This document shows, one piece after another, positions 6,284-13,471 of a stretch of 32,358 nucleotides of DNA. Source of the stretch: Firmicutes bacterium UBA4049 (lineage in GTDB: Bacteria; Bacillota; Desulfotomaculia; Desulfotomaculales; Nap2-2B); assembly GCA_002382755.1 (NCBI GenBank), contig DFZT01000016.1, positions 1-32,358 on the forward strand. The letters run 5' to 3'. A program made the translations under genes and the position numbers. Position 1 is the stretch's first letter, and each line of letters opens with the position of its first letter. The notes below the pieces were generated by a model, which ran no database searches, was not told the origin of the DNA, and saw only the letters and a program-made list of their open reading frames with translations.

Positions 6284-8694
6284 ACATTAAATTGAACGTG
6301 ATCACATTTAAGATCGTGCCACGTCTTCATATACGCGCTCCATACATCAAATCCTTTTTCAGATTCCCTCATCAACCCTACCGGCAAACGCTGGTTAAGC
6401 TGGATTCCTTTTATTCTCTCGTTGGGTAGTTTAGATACGCTTTTCAGCACCGCCGTGGGCCCCTTCTTATCCAACCCCATGTACGGCGAGCAGCCGCCGT
6501 CATGTAAAGGCTCCCCGTGACGGCGGCCGAACGGCTCCGCCCCAATCATTGAACCGAGGGTAACAAATGCTGAAACTGATTGCGGAACTATAGTGGCTCC
6601 TTTTTCCCAGCCCACCATTTTATGCGCTGCCCATACATCACATGATACATTAAAGAACCAGTTGGCTATCTCATCAACATAATCATCATCATTGCCGAAT
6701 TTCGGAGCAGACAAGAATTCCTGCCTCATTTCTTCGTGCCCCTGCCAGTTTGCCTTGAGCGCTTCCAGAAGCTGGCCCATCGTATATTTCTTTTTGTCAA
6801 AAACCCAGTACTTAATGGCTGCCAGATCATCAATCACACCCATCGGACCCGGATAATAATCCGCCCAGGTATTTGTATACGGCTTATTGTAGCGTTGGAA
6901 AGCGCCGACTCCGTCTTCTACGTTCCAGTCGTCCATCATGGCCAGGAAGGGACTCTCCAGCCACTTGTTTTCTGCATAGCTGGTAATCTCTTTATTCATA
7001 AACATAAGCTGCGAATTATGTTTTATTTGTTCTTCAACCGCTTTTAACAGATCCTCCCAGGTAAACTTGCTGGCGTCTCCTGTATGCGCCCCGCACTGTT
7101 TATTGCTGAACCACGCGTCGAAGCCATCCGACAAGGCCAGCGTTCCTACGGCAGGACCGACAATGCCGCTGCCGCCCTCGTTTCGGGAGTGCTGGGTTGA
7201 ACGCCTGCCTGTAACACCAGGCGCCATACAAAGAACCAGCGCCCAGCGGGCAGCCACCTCCGGCGGCCAGCCATGGTATTCCATACTGTGCTTGAAATTT
7301 TTTTCATGATTTTTTATGGAAGGGAACCCAAAACCCTGGGAAATACATTCATAAACGAGTCTTCTTGTTTTTTCACTGCACTTCGGGGAATATTTAAAGG
7401 CTATCGATGGTTCGTTGGTGTGGATATTTAAAGCCGCTTCCAAGATGACGTCCGTAAGATCGGTACACATATCATTACCGTTTTCGTCCAGCCCGCCGAT
7501 AGAAAGGATGTGGAGGTCGTTTATGCCGGGATGAATTATTCGCATCCATCTTCCCTTTGTTACTGTGCGCTCGCATACTTTCAGGCGTTCGCATTCAATA
7601 AGCTCGACTGCTTCTTCCCTGGATATCGGCTGGGCAGTCTTGTCAATAACGCTTGCTTTGTAGTAAGGCCACAACAAATCGTCCTCCAGTTGAGAGTAAC
7701 CGGAGCAGTAGCGTTCGATATTTTGGGCCACTACAAAGCAGAACCACTTTGACTGCACAGCGTCTCTAAACCCGTGTGCCGGCTCCGCAGGCACCCGCGC
7801 GCAAATGTCGGCGATCTCCAAAAGTTCCTTCTTTCTTTGCCCGGCGCCACCCACACTGTCGCTTAAGTCAAGGTTTTCGGCGATGATCTTGGCCAGGCGG
7901 CTGTACTTTCTTGCCCAGCCGATAACAGCTCTGGCGGAGATGATCATTGCCTCCCAGACATCGATCTTCTCAAAAAGAGGAAAGTTCTCTTCGCCCCGCC
8001 ACGGAAACGTCTTTACCTTATCACGAGCATTTTTAATGTTGTCCTCGCACCACTTAATCCTTTTCTCCAGGCCATCTTCTAAAACAGACTGGTAGGTCGG
8101 CGTGGTGCTGGTATAAAAGTGCGCCCAAACCGGCACCTCACCTATAACACCGGTGCTAAGCTTTTCCAACGATTCGGGATCAAAATACCGCTCGCACCTT
8201 GATGATAATGACCACTGCTTCCAATACTCTACCATTTTTACCCCTTCGTCGTATAATTCCGGGGGAGTAACAGTGTCATCTTCCAGATAATCCATCATGT
8301 TTTTAGCGCCGCCTTCAGGAAAAAGTTCTAACCTATCCGGATATTCATTGTGCGATCCAACAATCAATTCCTCGTCCTGAATATAAATACTGCAGTTTTT
8401 CAGGTAGTGCTCCAGGCATTTCGCCCTGATAACTATGGGAAGTTCTCCGGCATTCGCCTTGTGTCCTTCAGTGTATAACCTTGCTCTTTCGAGGGAAACT
8501 TTTATGTCTTCCCGCACATACTCCCCACCGGCAGTATGCGCCCAGCGGCAGCGTTGGTAAAGATGTTTCGTCCGCGGGGTACTTCCTGGCCCTTCCTTAA
8601 TCTTTTTTTCCCACAAGACTTTTCCAAAAGGCTGCCCTTTTCTGTCGATCTTTAGCTCCCTGGAAATTTCTTCTAACACAGCAGCGCTCGCCAT
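6130..8694 (-). CDS. bssA: Fumarate-adding glycyl radical enzyme, benzylsuccinate synthase alpha subunit-like
   Basis: An 854-residue cytoplasmic glycyl radical enzyme that would add a C-H-activated substrate (toluene-like) to fumarate. The PFL-type domain carries the active-site thiyl cysteine C489 in LCMAPGVTGRR; the Glu two residues after the cysteine, typical of diol dehydratases, HPA decarboxylase and choline lyase (GCVE), is absent. Arg504, fifteen residues after the cysteine (TQHSRNEGG), sits where the fumarate-binding arginine of BssA lies (Cys493/Arg508). The radical glycine is G829 in RIAGYSARF, 25 residues from the C-terminus. Length and the flanking CxxC small subunits fit X-succinate synthases. 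ATG 8694 is preferred (SD TAAGGAG 8 bases upstream) over an in-frame GTG 9 bases earlier. The bbs genes favour an arylmethyl substrate, but toluene, xylene, cresol and naphthyl types cannot be separated by eye. Confidence 0.85.
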   Translation of the reverse strand: MASAAVLEEISRELKIDRKGQPFGKVLWEKKIKEGPGSTPRTKHLYQRCRWAHTAGGEYVREDIKVSLERARLYTEGHKANAGELPIVIRAKCLEHYLKNCSIYIQDEELIVGSHNEYPDRLELFPEGGAKNMMDYLEDDTVTPPELYDEGVKMVEYWKQWSLSSRCERYFDPESLEKLSTGVIGEVPVWAHFYTSTTPTYQSVLEDGLEKRIKWCEDNIKNARDKVKTFPWRGEENFPLFEKIDVWEAMIISARAVIGWARKYSRLAKIIAENLDLSDSVGGAGQRKKELLEIADICARVPAEPAHGFRDAVQSKWFCFVVAQNIERYCSGYSQLEDDLLWPYYKASVIDKTAQPISREEAVELIECERLKVCERTVTKGRWMRIIHPGINDLHILSIGGLDENGNDMCTDLTDVILEAALNIHTNEPSIAFKYSPKCSEKTRRLVYECISQGFGFPSIKNHEKNFKHSMEYHGWPPEVAARWALVLCMAPGVTGRRSTQHSRNEGGSGIVGPAVGTLALSDGFDAWFSNKQCGAHTGDASKFTWEDLLKAVEEQIKHNSQLMFMNKEITSYAENKWLESPFLAMMDDWNVEDGVGAFQRYNKPYTNTWADYYPGPMGVIDDLAAIKYWVFDKKKYTMGQLLEALKANWQGHEEMRQEFLSAPKFGNDDDYVDEIANWFFNVSCDVWAAHKMVGWEKGATIVPQSVSAFVTLGSMIGAEPFGRRHGEPLHDGGCSPYMGLDKKGPTAVLKSVSKLPNERIKGIQLNQRLPVGLMRESEKGFDVWSAYMKTWHDLKCDHVQFNVVRTEDMRSAQKEPEKWEHLIVRIAGYSARFISLSKMAQDAVIARTEQELG

Positions 8695-8736
8695 TTTTTT
8701 CACTCCTTATTTTTAAAATTTTTTTATGGTTCTTCT

Positions 8737-8916
8737 TTACCTTTTATTAAAATCCGTGCACTTTAAAGCGTTCATTTCCTCTTTTGTCTTTCTCGCGTGC
8801 CAGTACTTGCCTTTGCTATCACGTAATACCCGCACACAATCCCCTGCTCCCTTTTCATAGTCCCATTCATTTTCGGGAACCGGGAAGAAATTTTTGCACT
8901 CTTTACACTGTGGCAT
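8737..8916 (-). CDS. bssC: Small Fe-S subunit of the glycyl radical enzyme, BssC-like
   Basis: A 59-residue protein beginning MPQCKECKNF, with cysteines at 4, 7, 27 and 53 (CxxC-x19-C-x25-C) and an EWDYEKGAGDC stretch leading to the third cysteine. These small subunits bind a [4Fe-4S] cluster and cap the GRE large subunit. The ATG at 8916 is chosen because GGGAGG lies 8 bases upstream and because the resulting N-terminus lines up with the sister subunit (MPRCKEC). The in-frame GTG 9 bases earlier overlaps the SD. It is the first gene of the synthase block, 42 bases before bssA, and is preceded by a 420-base gap with promoter-like sequences, so a separate transcript may start here. Confidence 0.75.
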   Translation of the reverse strand: MPQCKECKNFFPVPENEWDYEKGAGDCVRVLRDSKGKYWHARKTKEEMNALKCTDFNKR

Positions 8917-9115
8917 CTCTTTCACCTCCCTGCAAATAATATATTTTATTTTTAAATTTTTATGAAACCTCCTTTCTTTCTGAAATTATACATTTTTATA
9001 GCAATTCATTATGTACTTAATGGCGACTGCTTCCATTTCCATTTTAGGTTACCATTCTTATTATAACAAGTTATCTATAGGTATCCTGCAAACACATAAC
9101 CCATTATACAATAAT

Positions 9116-9144
9116 ATTATAATATGATTGTATAATTAATACAA
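9116..9144 (-). promoter_or_regulatory. Candidate promoter upstream of bssCAB
   Basis: TTGTAT (9144-9139) and TATAAT (9121-9116) on the minus strand with 17-base spacing, about 200 bases before bssC. Two further TATAAT boxes lie closer (9108-9103 and 9065-9060) without good -35 partners. The region is very AT-rich. Confidence 0.5.
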
Positions 9145-9145
9145 T
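9127..9145. promoter_or_regulatory. Near-palindrome overlapping the bssC promoter, possible operator
   Basis: ATTGTATAATTAATACAAT has 7-base arms (ATTGTAT/ATACAAT) around a 5-base centre and covers the -35 and spacer of the candidate promoter. A half-site-like ATTATACAAT recurs at 9103-9112. The placement suits a repressor or activator site, but AT-rich sequence produces such palindromes easily. Confidence 0.3.
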
Positions 9146-9213
9146 AGGAATATACACACATCTCATATTTATCATAATATTCCCTCGATAGGACTTTTCC
9201 CTTATATTGCACA

Positions 9214-9321
9214 TTAAAAGAAACCTTGCTGGAAGCTATAGCAGGGGTATTGTTCGACAAACTCGCCCCAGTGCTCACGAAAGATTTGTTTAAAGGTTTC
9301 TTTATCGACATGATCTTTCAT
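9214..9321 (-). pseudogene. N-terminal scrap of an IS91-like transposase
   Basis: A 35-codon frame begins ATG and reads MKDHVDKETFKQIFREHWGE then FVEQYPCYS before going out of register and stopping. The text resembles the beginning of IS91-family (Y2, zinc-binding) transposases, where a helix of the form FxxIFxxHWxEF precedes the zinc-binding part. Nothing of the remaining ~350 residues is present. It lies just after bbsF, in the gap before bssC, suggesting that a mobile element once sat between the two blocks. The assignment is from memory of the family and is uncertain. Confidence 0.4.
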
Positions 9322-9345
9322 GTTTTATGCAGCACTTTCCTGGAG

Positions 9346-10566
9346 CTACTCAAGAACCCCTTCATTTTGCAACTCCGTAATGGCTACTTCATCTAACTGT
9401 AATATATTTTTTAATACATCAAATGTATTTTGTCCCAATAAAGGTGCGTGCTTGCGGATTTCTGGCGGTGTTTTTGACATACGTACGGGCGAACTTGTAT
9501 ATAAAGTAATTCCTACTTCGGGATGATCCAGATATACAAAAAAGCCTCTGGACTGAAGTTGGATATCTATTATAACTTCCTTTGCATTATATACCAGGCC
9601 GCTGCGCACCCCCATTTTTTGCAGATTAAACATGAGTTCTTCTCCGTCCTGTTCGGAAGACCACTTTTCCAGTTGGGTGTCCAATTCATCCCGGTTGGCC
9701 AGTCTTCCCTCGTCAGTAGCAAATTTTTGATCTTCGGCCCACCGGGGATTTCCCATGCACTCCTTTAACGATACCCATTCCTGGTTGTTAAATACAGCAA
9801 TGGCAATCCATTTTCTGTCCCCTTTTACTTTATATGCCCCATGCGGCGCCACGCTGGGGTGCCGGCAACCCAGCCGGGATTGGATACGCCCGTTTGCCGC
9901 GTAATCCATTAGTGCTACCGCCGAGGTTACAGCAATTCCCGCCTGCATTTGGGGTATTTCTATATACTGTCCTTCTCCTGTTTTCCGGCGATGCCTTAAA
10001 GCTGCGACAATGGCAAAAGCAAGATGAGTAGGCACGGGAATATGGTCGGTATAATTGGTTCCCGTACCAATGGGAAAACCATCGGGATTTCCCGACAGGT
10101 AATTAAAGCCGGTAACTGAATTTATTAAAGCGCCAAAAGCCTTGTATTTTGCATACGGCCCCACATTCCCCCAAGGGGGCATATCTACGTAAATAATATC
10201 CGGCTTTACTTTTTTCAAATCCTCGTATCCCAGTCCCCATTTTTCCATTTGTCCTGCCGAAAAGCTATTGATTACAATATCGCTTTCTTCTATTAAAGGA
10301 ACAACTACCTCCCGAACTCTGGAATGATTCATATTAATAGAGAGGCTTTTCTTGTTTGGGTTCCTGCTGCTAAAATACCCGCTGCGCTCAATTCCATTTT
10401 CCTTGTCTTTGAATGGCGGCGCTTTACGCAAGACCTCCGGTCTTTTATGTGTTTCTATTTTAATTACCTCTGCGCCACACTCGGCCAGAAAGCGGGTTGT
10501 CAGCGGGCCTGCTCCAACCCAGGAAAAGTCCGCCACCCTAATTCCTGTCAGGGCATGTTTAAACAT
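9346..10566 (-). CDS. bbsF: Succinyl-CoA:benzylsuccinate CoA-transferase-like subunit, catalytic (BbsF-like)
   Basis: A 406-residue class III (CaiB/BaiF) CoA-transferase. The family moves CoA from an acyl-CoA through an aspartyl-CoA anhydride and thioester on a conserved Asp. Here that residue is probably D174 in GTNYTDHIP, followed by the family motif RKTGEGQYIEIPQ. The N-terminal Rossmann half begins GIRVADFSWVGAGP. It would transfer CoA from succinyl-CoA to the fumarate adduct. The gene overlaps the end of the bbsE-like gene by 8 bases, with the SD GGGGAG just inside that gene, so a heteromeric enzyme with coupled translation is likely. Position after bbsE and before bss matches the bbsABCDEF order. 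A TAG stop is followed by the 420-base gap. Confidence 0.8.
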   Translation of the reverse strand: MFKHALTGIRVADFSWVGAGPLTTRFLAECGAEVIKIETHKRPEVLRKAPPFKDKENGIERSGYFSSRNPNKKSLSINMNHSRVREVVVPLIEESDIVINSFSAGQMEKWGLGYEDLKKVKPDIIYVDMPPWGNVGPYAKYKAFGALINSVTGFNYLSGNPDGFPIGTGTNYTDHIPVPTHLAFAIVAALRHRRKTGEGQYIEIPQMQAGIAVTSAVALMDYAANGRIQSRLGCRHPSVAPHGAYKVKGDRKWIAIAVFNNQEWVSLKECMGNPRWAEDQKFATDEGRLANRDELDTQLEKWSSEQDGEELMFNLQKMGVRSGLVYNAKEVIIDIQLQSRGFFVYLDHPEVGITLYTSSPVRMSKTPPEIRKHAPLLGQNTFDVLKNILQLDEVAITELQNEGVLE

Positions 10567-11773
10567 ATATTACTCCCCTTTCATTTAGGGTTTCTATCTG
10601 TTCTTTTGAATAACCTATTTCTGCCAGTATCTCCCTGGTATGCTGTCCGAATGCCGGCGCCGGTTTTATCTGCCAGGGGATTTTTTCCATGAGGTAAGGC
10701 TCTCCGGGATAACAAACCTCTCCTCCCAATACTTCATGAAATAATGTCTTAAAAAACTGCCGGTAGTTCAAATGGGGATTTTCACATACATCTTTAGAAT
10801 CAAATATAGGAGCTAAGGAAATGCCCCTTCGTTGGCCTTCCTCAAACAAGAACTGTTTATCATGCTTCATAGTAAAAGACTCAAAAATTTCCCTGAATAC
10901 TCGCTTCGACTCCGCTTCTCGTCTAAACCTCGTTGATTCCCATTCTTTTTGGCTTATTATTTCCGAACCCTTAACTCCTTCCTCTCTTAGCCATTTAGGA
11001 AGAGGCTCCCATAAGTACACATTGTCTCCCATCTGAACTATATAAATATAACCATCTTTGCAGGGGTAAACACCATACCCTGCTTCCGTTGCAGAAGAGC
11101 TTCTGCGAATCGTCTTTTCCAAATCCCAGTATTGCAGAGCGTTCTCCAATCCTGTAGCCACACCTGCCTGCATAGAAACGTCTAGGAATTGTCCTTCTCC
11201 GGTTCGTTCAGCATTGTATAAAGCGATTATGGTTCCCACTGCTCCATACATCGATCCTGCCATGTAAGCCTGCTCACCATACGCCCACGAAGGTTTTTCA
11301 TCATCTTCTCCCGCCAAGTATAAAAGTCCGCCCAGGGCCATTATTGTCAGATCAGAAGCCTTCCATTGGCAATAAGGTCCTTCCTGCCCAAAGGGAGTTA
11401 TCGCAGTATGAACCAGTCCGGGGTTTGCCTTTTTCAAGTAAGCGTACGATAATCCCAATTCATCCAAATATCCGGGAGGGAAGCTTTCAATTAGAATATC
11501 TGCTGTCTTTATTAGCTTTAAAAATACTTCCTTCCCCTCTTGCTTTGTTATATCCAGGACTATTCCCCTCTTACTGGTATTTTGGTAAAGAAACTTTAAA
11601 CTGTTTTCCCTCCCCGGTTTATCTTTATAAAATGGTCCACTATACCGGAGAGGATCTCCTTCCGGAGACTCAATATGGATAACATCCGCTCCTAGGTCAG
11701 CAAATAATTTTCCTGTATAACCACCCATTTCACTTGCAAAATCGAGTATCCTGATATCTGATAATGAACTCAT
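10559..11773 (-). CDS. bbsE: CoA-transferase partner subunit lacking the catalytic Asp (BbsE-like)
   Basis: A 404-residue class III CoA-transferase paralogue of the next gene. Typical features are DIRILDFASEMGGYTGKLFADLGAD at the N-terminus (shown in two parts: DIRILDFASEMGG and YTGKLFADLGAD) and ERTGEGQFLDVSM near 190. Counting back from the shared TGEG motif, the residue at the place of the catalytic Asp is A169 (YGEQAYMAG), so this chain is probably not catalytic by itself. Paired with the Asp-bearing partner, it fits the two-subunit benzylsuccinate CoA-transferase. SD GGAGGTG lies about 11 bases before the ATG. A strong hairpin precedes it at 11819-11860. Confidence 0.75.
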   Translation of the reverse strand: MSSLSDIRILDFASEMGGYTGKLFADLGADVIHIESPEGDPLRYSGPFYKDKPGRENSLKFLYQNTSKRGIVLDITKQEGKEVFLKLIKTADILIESFPPGYLDELGLSYAYLKKANPGLVHTAITPFGQEGPYCQWKASDLTIMALGGLLYLAGEDDEKPSWAYGEQAYMAGSMYGAVGTIIALYNAERTGEGQFLDVSMQAGVATGLENALQYWDLEKTIRRSSSATEAGYGVYPCKDGYIYIVQMGDNVYLWEPLPKWLREEGVKGSEIISQKEWESTRFRREAESKRVFREIFESFTMKHDKQFLFEEGQRRGISLAPIFDSKDVCENPHLNYRQFFKTLFHEVLGGEVCYPGEPYLMEKIPWQIKPAPAFGQHTREILAEIGYSKEQIETLNERGVIYV

Positions 11774-11818
11774 GATTTATCTTTCACCTCCAAAAAACCT
11801 TACTTTATTAATTATTTT

Positions 11819-11860
11819 ATTCACAGAAAGAAGAGATTATTTTCTCTTCTTTCTGTGAAT
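11819..11860. other. Perfect 18-bp inverted repeat between bbsD and bbsE
   Basis: ATTCACAGAAAGAAGAGA and its complement flank a 6-base loop. On the plus strand it is followed by TTGTTTTTT, which makes it a textbook intrinsic terminator for antisense transcription. In the operon (minus) direction it is followed by ATAAAATAATT, with no T-tract. It could block antisense readthrough or act as an mRNA processing or stability element between the two parts of the operon. Confidence 0.8.
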
Positions 11861-11876
11861 TGTTTTTTAAGAATTA

Positions 11877-12626
11877 CTACATGGCTGCATAAATGCTTTT
11901 TCCTCCGCAAACGTAAAGAACCTGCCCTGTAATATACGACGCTTCATCACTTGCGAAGAAGATTACCGTTCTGGCAATATCATACACATCACCAATCGTT
12001 CCGGTAGGCTGTATTTTCAAAAGGTTCTCTCGAATTTTCTCAGGCACGGACATCCATAGCGGAGTATTGATTAGACCCGGCGGTACACAATTAACTGTTA
12101 TTCCACGTTTTGCAAGTTCCAATGCCAGGGTACGGGTGAAACTAACCATCCCGCCCTTAGAAGCTGCATAATTTGCCTGCGTAGGCCACCCCAACCAGGC
12201 GCGCGATGCAATATTAATTATCCGGCCATAATTTTGCTCTCTCATATACGTTACCGCTTGTTGCGTACAGAGAAACACTGCCTTTAAATTAACGTCTAGA
12301 ACTATATCCCAATCTTCTTCTGTTAACTTCAGTAGTCCTTTATCTCTGGCTATACCAGCATTATTAACAAGAATATCTATCCTTCCATAAGCATCTACTA
12401 CTTTTTTGAACATATTCTCTACATCTGCTTTGTTTGTTATATCTGATTTAATCCCCATAGCTTCTCCGCCAGCAACATTTATTTCTCCAACCACCTCGTC
12501 TATTTTATCTTGAACAATATCATTTACGACTACCTTTGCGCCTCGTTCGGCCATTGCCTTCGCAGTGCCCTTACCGATCCCGCTTCCCGAACCGGTAATC
12601 AAGGCCACTCTACCTTTTATATTCAT
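11877..12626 (-). CDS. bbsD: Short-chain dehydrogenase, BbsD-like catalytic subunit
   Basis: A 249-residue classical SDR. The NAD-binding TGSGSGIG motif is near residue 11, NNAG near 88, the catalytic serine in NIAS near 138 and the YAASK (YxxxK) motif near 153, so all the catalytic elements are present. In the benzylsuccinate pathway BbsCD oxidises the hydroxy adduct (2-[hydroxy(phenyl)methyl]succinyl-CoA) to the beta-keto-acyl-CoA with NAD. Its neighbour bbsC is a paralogue with a damaged nucleotide site, matching the published finding that BbsC is a pseudoenzyme subunit and BbsD is active. SD AAGGGAGG precedes the ATG. Two lysine-rich alpha segments follow the usual SDR order. The final residues CGGKSIYAAM resemble those of bbsC. 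Confidence 0.8.
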   Translation of the reverse strand: MNIKGRVALITGSGSGIGKGTAKAMAERGAKVVVNDIVQDKIDEVVGEINVAGGEAMGIKSDITNKADVENMFKKVVDAYGRIDILVNNAGIARDKGLLKLTEEDWDIVLDVNLKAVFLCTQQAVTYMREQNYGRIINIASRAWLGWPTQANYAASKGGMVSFTRTLALELAKRGITVNCVPPGLINTPLWMSVPEKIRENLLKIQPTGTIGDVYDIARTVIFFASDEASYITGQVLYVCGGKSIYAAM

Positions 12627-12642
12627 TTTTTAATCCTCCCTT

Positions 12643-12674
12643 AACATGATAATGAACTAACATGATAATGAACT
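12643..12674. repeat. Two exact tandem copies of a 16-bp unit at the bbsC stop codon
   Basis: AACATGATAATGAACT occurs twice back to back. The first stop of bbsC is created at the unit junction (CTA 12657-12659 on the plus strand), and the second copy fills the spacer to bbsD. A recent slippage duplication is the simplest reading. Confidence 0.85.
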
Positions 12675-13412
12675 TAAAACGCTCCTGCCGCCGCAAGCGT
12701 ACAGAGTCTGCCCTGTTATATAACTTGCTTCATCATCAGCAAAATATAATACAGCAAATGCGACATCTTCTGGTTTGCCAATTATACCCATCGGTTGCGC
12801 TTTGATTAAACTCTCTTGTTGTTCTTTAGGCAATCCATCAAAATATGGTGTTTTAATTAAACCGGCCGCTACACAATTTACTCTGATTCCATCCTTTCCC
12901 AGTTCCAAAGCTAATGAACGAGACAGGCTGACTATGCCGCCTTTAGAAGCAGCGTAATTTGTCTCTTCGGACCCTCCCAGCATTTCACGTGACGAAACAT
13001 TGATTATCCGACCATACTTCTGTTCCTTCATATGTTTTGATGCTGCCTGGCAGCAAAGAAATGTTCCTTTTAAATTAAAATCTATGACTTTATCCCAGTC
13101 TTCCTCTTTTAGTTCTAAAATATTGCTATTTTTAACCATATCAGCGCAGTTTACTAAAATATCTATACGTCCAAAACTTTCGATTATCTTTTTAAACATT
13201 TCCTGTACTTGATCTTTTTTTGACACATCTGCAGTTATACCAATTGCTTGGCCGCCGTCATTTTGAATTTCTTTTACCACCTTATCTACTTTCTCTTTAT
13301 CAGTATCACTTACAACCACTCTGGCTCCATTTTGAGCCAGGCTTTTTGCGACTGCTTCACCAATTCCAGATCCTGCTTCAGTAACTAATGAAACCCTATC
13401 TTTCACTGCCAT
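12657..13412 (-). CDS. bbsC: SDR-family pseudoenzyme subunit, BbsC-like
   Basis: A 251-residue SDR paralogue of the next gene with a degraded nucleotide site. The TGxxxGxG motif reads TEAGSGIG (the first glycine is Glu) and NNAG is NCAD, while YAASK is kept. BbsC of toluene degraders is a non-catalytic partner of BbsD in a heterotetramer, and this fits. ATG 13412 is chosen because AGGGAG lies 8 bases upstream; an earlier in-frame ATG 18 bases upstream has no SD. It sits between bbsB (59-base gap) and bbsD (30 bases after the stop), as expected for bbsABCD. The C-terminus ends SSLSC. Confidence 0.75.
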   Translation of the reverse strand: MAVKDRVSLVTEAGSGIGEAVAKSLAQNGARVVVSDTDKEKVDKVVKEIQNDGGQAIGITADVSKKDQVQEMFKKIIESFGRIDILVNCADMVKNSNILELKEEDWDKVIDFNLKGTFLCCQAASKHMKEQKYGRIINVSSREMLGGSEETNYAASKGGIVSLSRSLALELGKDGIRVNCVAAGLIKTPYFDGLPKEQQESLIKAQPMGIIGKPEDVAFAVLYFADDEASYITGQTLYACGGRSVLSSLSC

Positions 13413-13471
13413 CTTTTTATCTCCCTTCATTAATGACTTTTATTTCAATATTTAAACTGAAAAAATAAAGA

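Noticed and set aside
6229..8095. Several plus-strand frames of 60-100 codons inside the GRE gene
   Set aside because: They are shadows of a long, motif-rich gene on the other strand, with no SD and no recognisable domain.
6130..8694. Reading the GRE as a 4-hydroxyphenylacetate decarboxylase, diol dehydratase or choline lyase
   Set aside because: Those have GCVE at the active cysteine with a catalytic Glu; here it is LCMAPG, with an Arg 15 residues later and two CxxC small subunits, as in fumarate-adding enzymes.
9117..9311. A 64-codon minus-strand frame in the gap before bssC
   Set aside because: Its low-complexity AT-rich end and lack of SD suggest chance. The transposase-like frame in another register explains part of the same stretch better.
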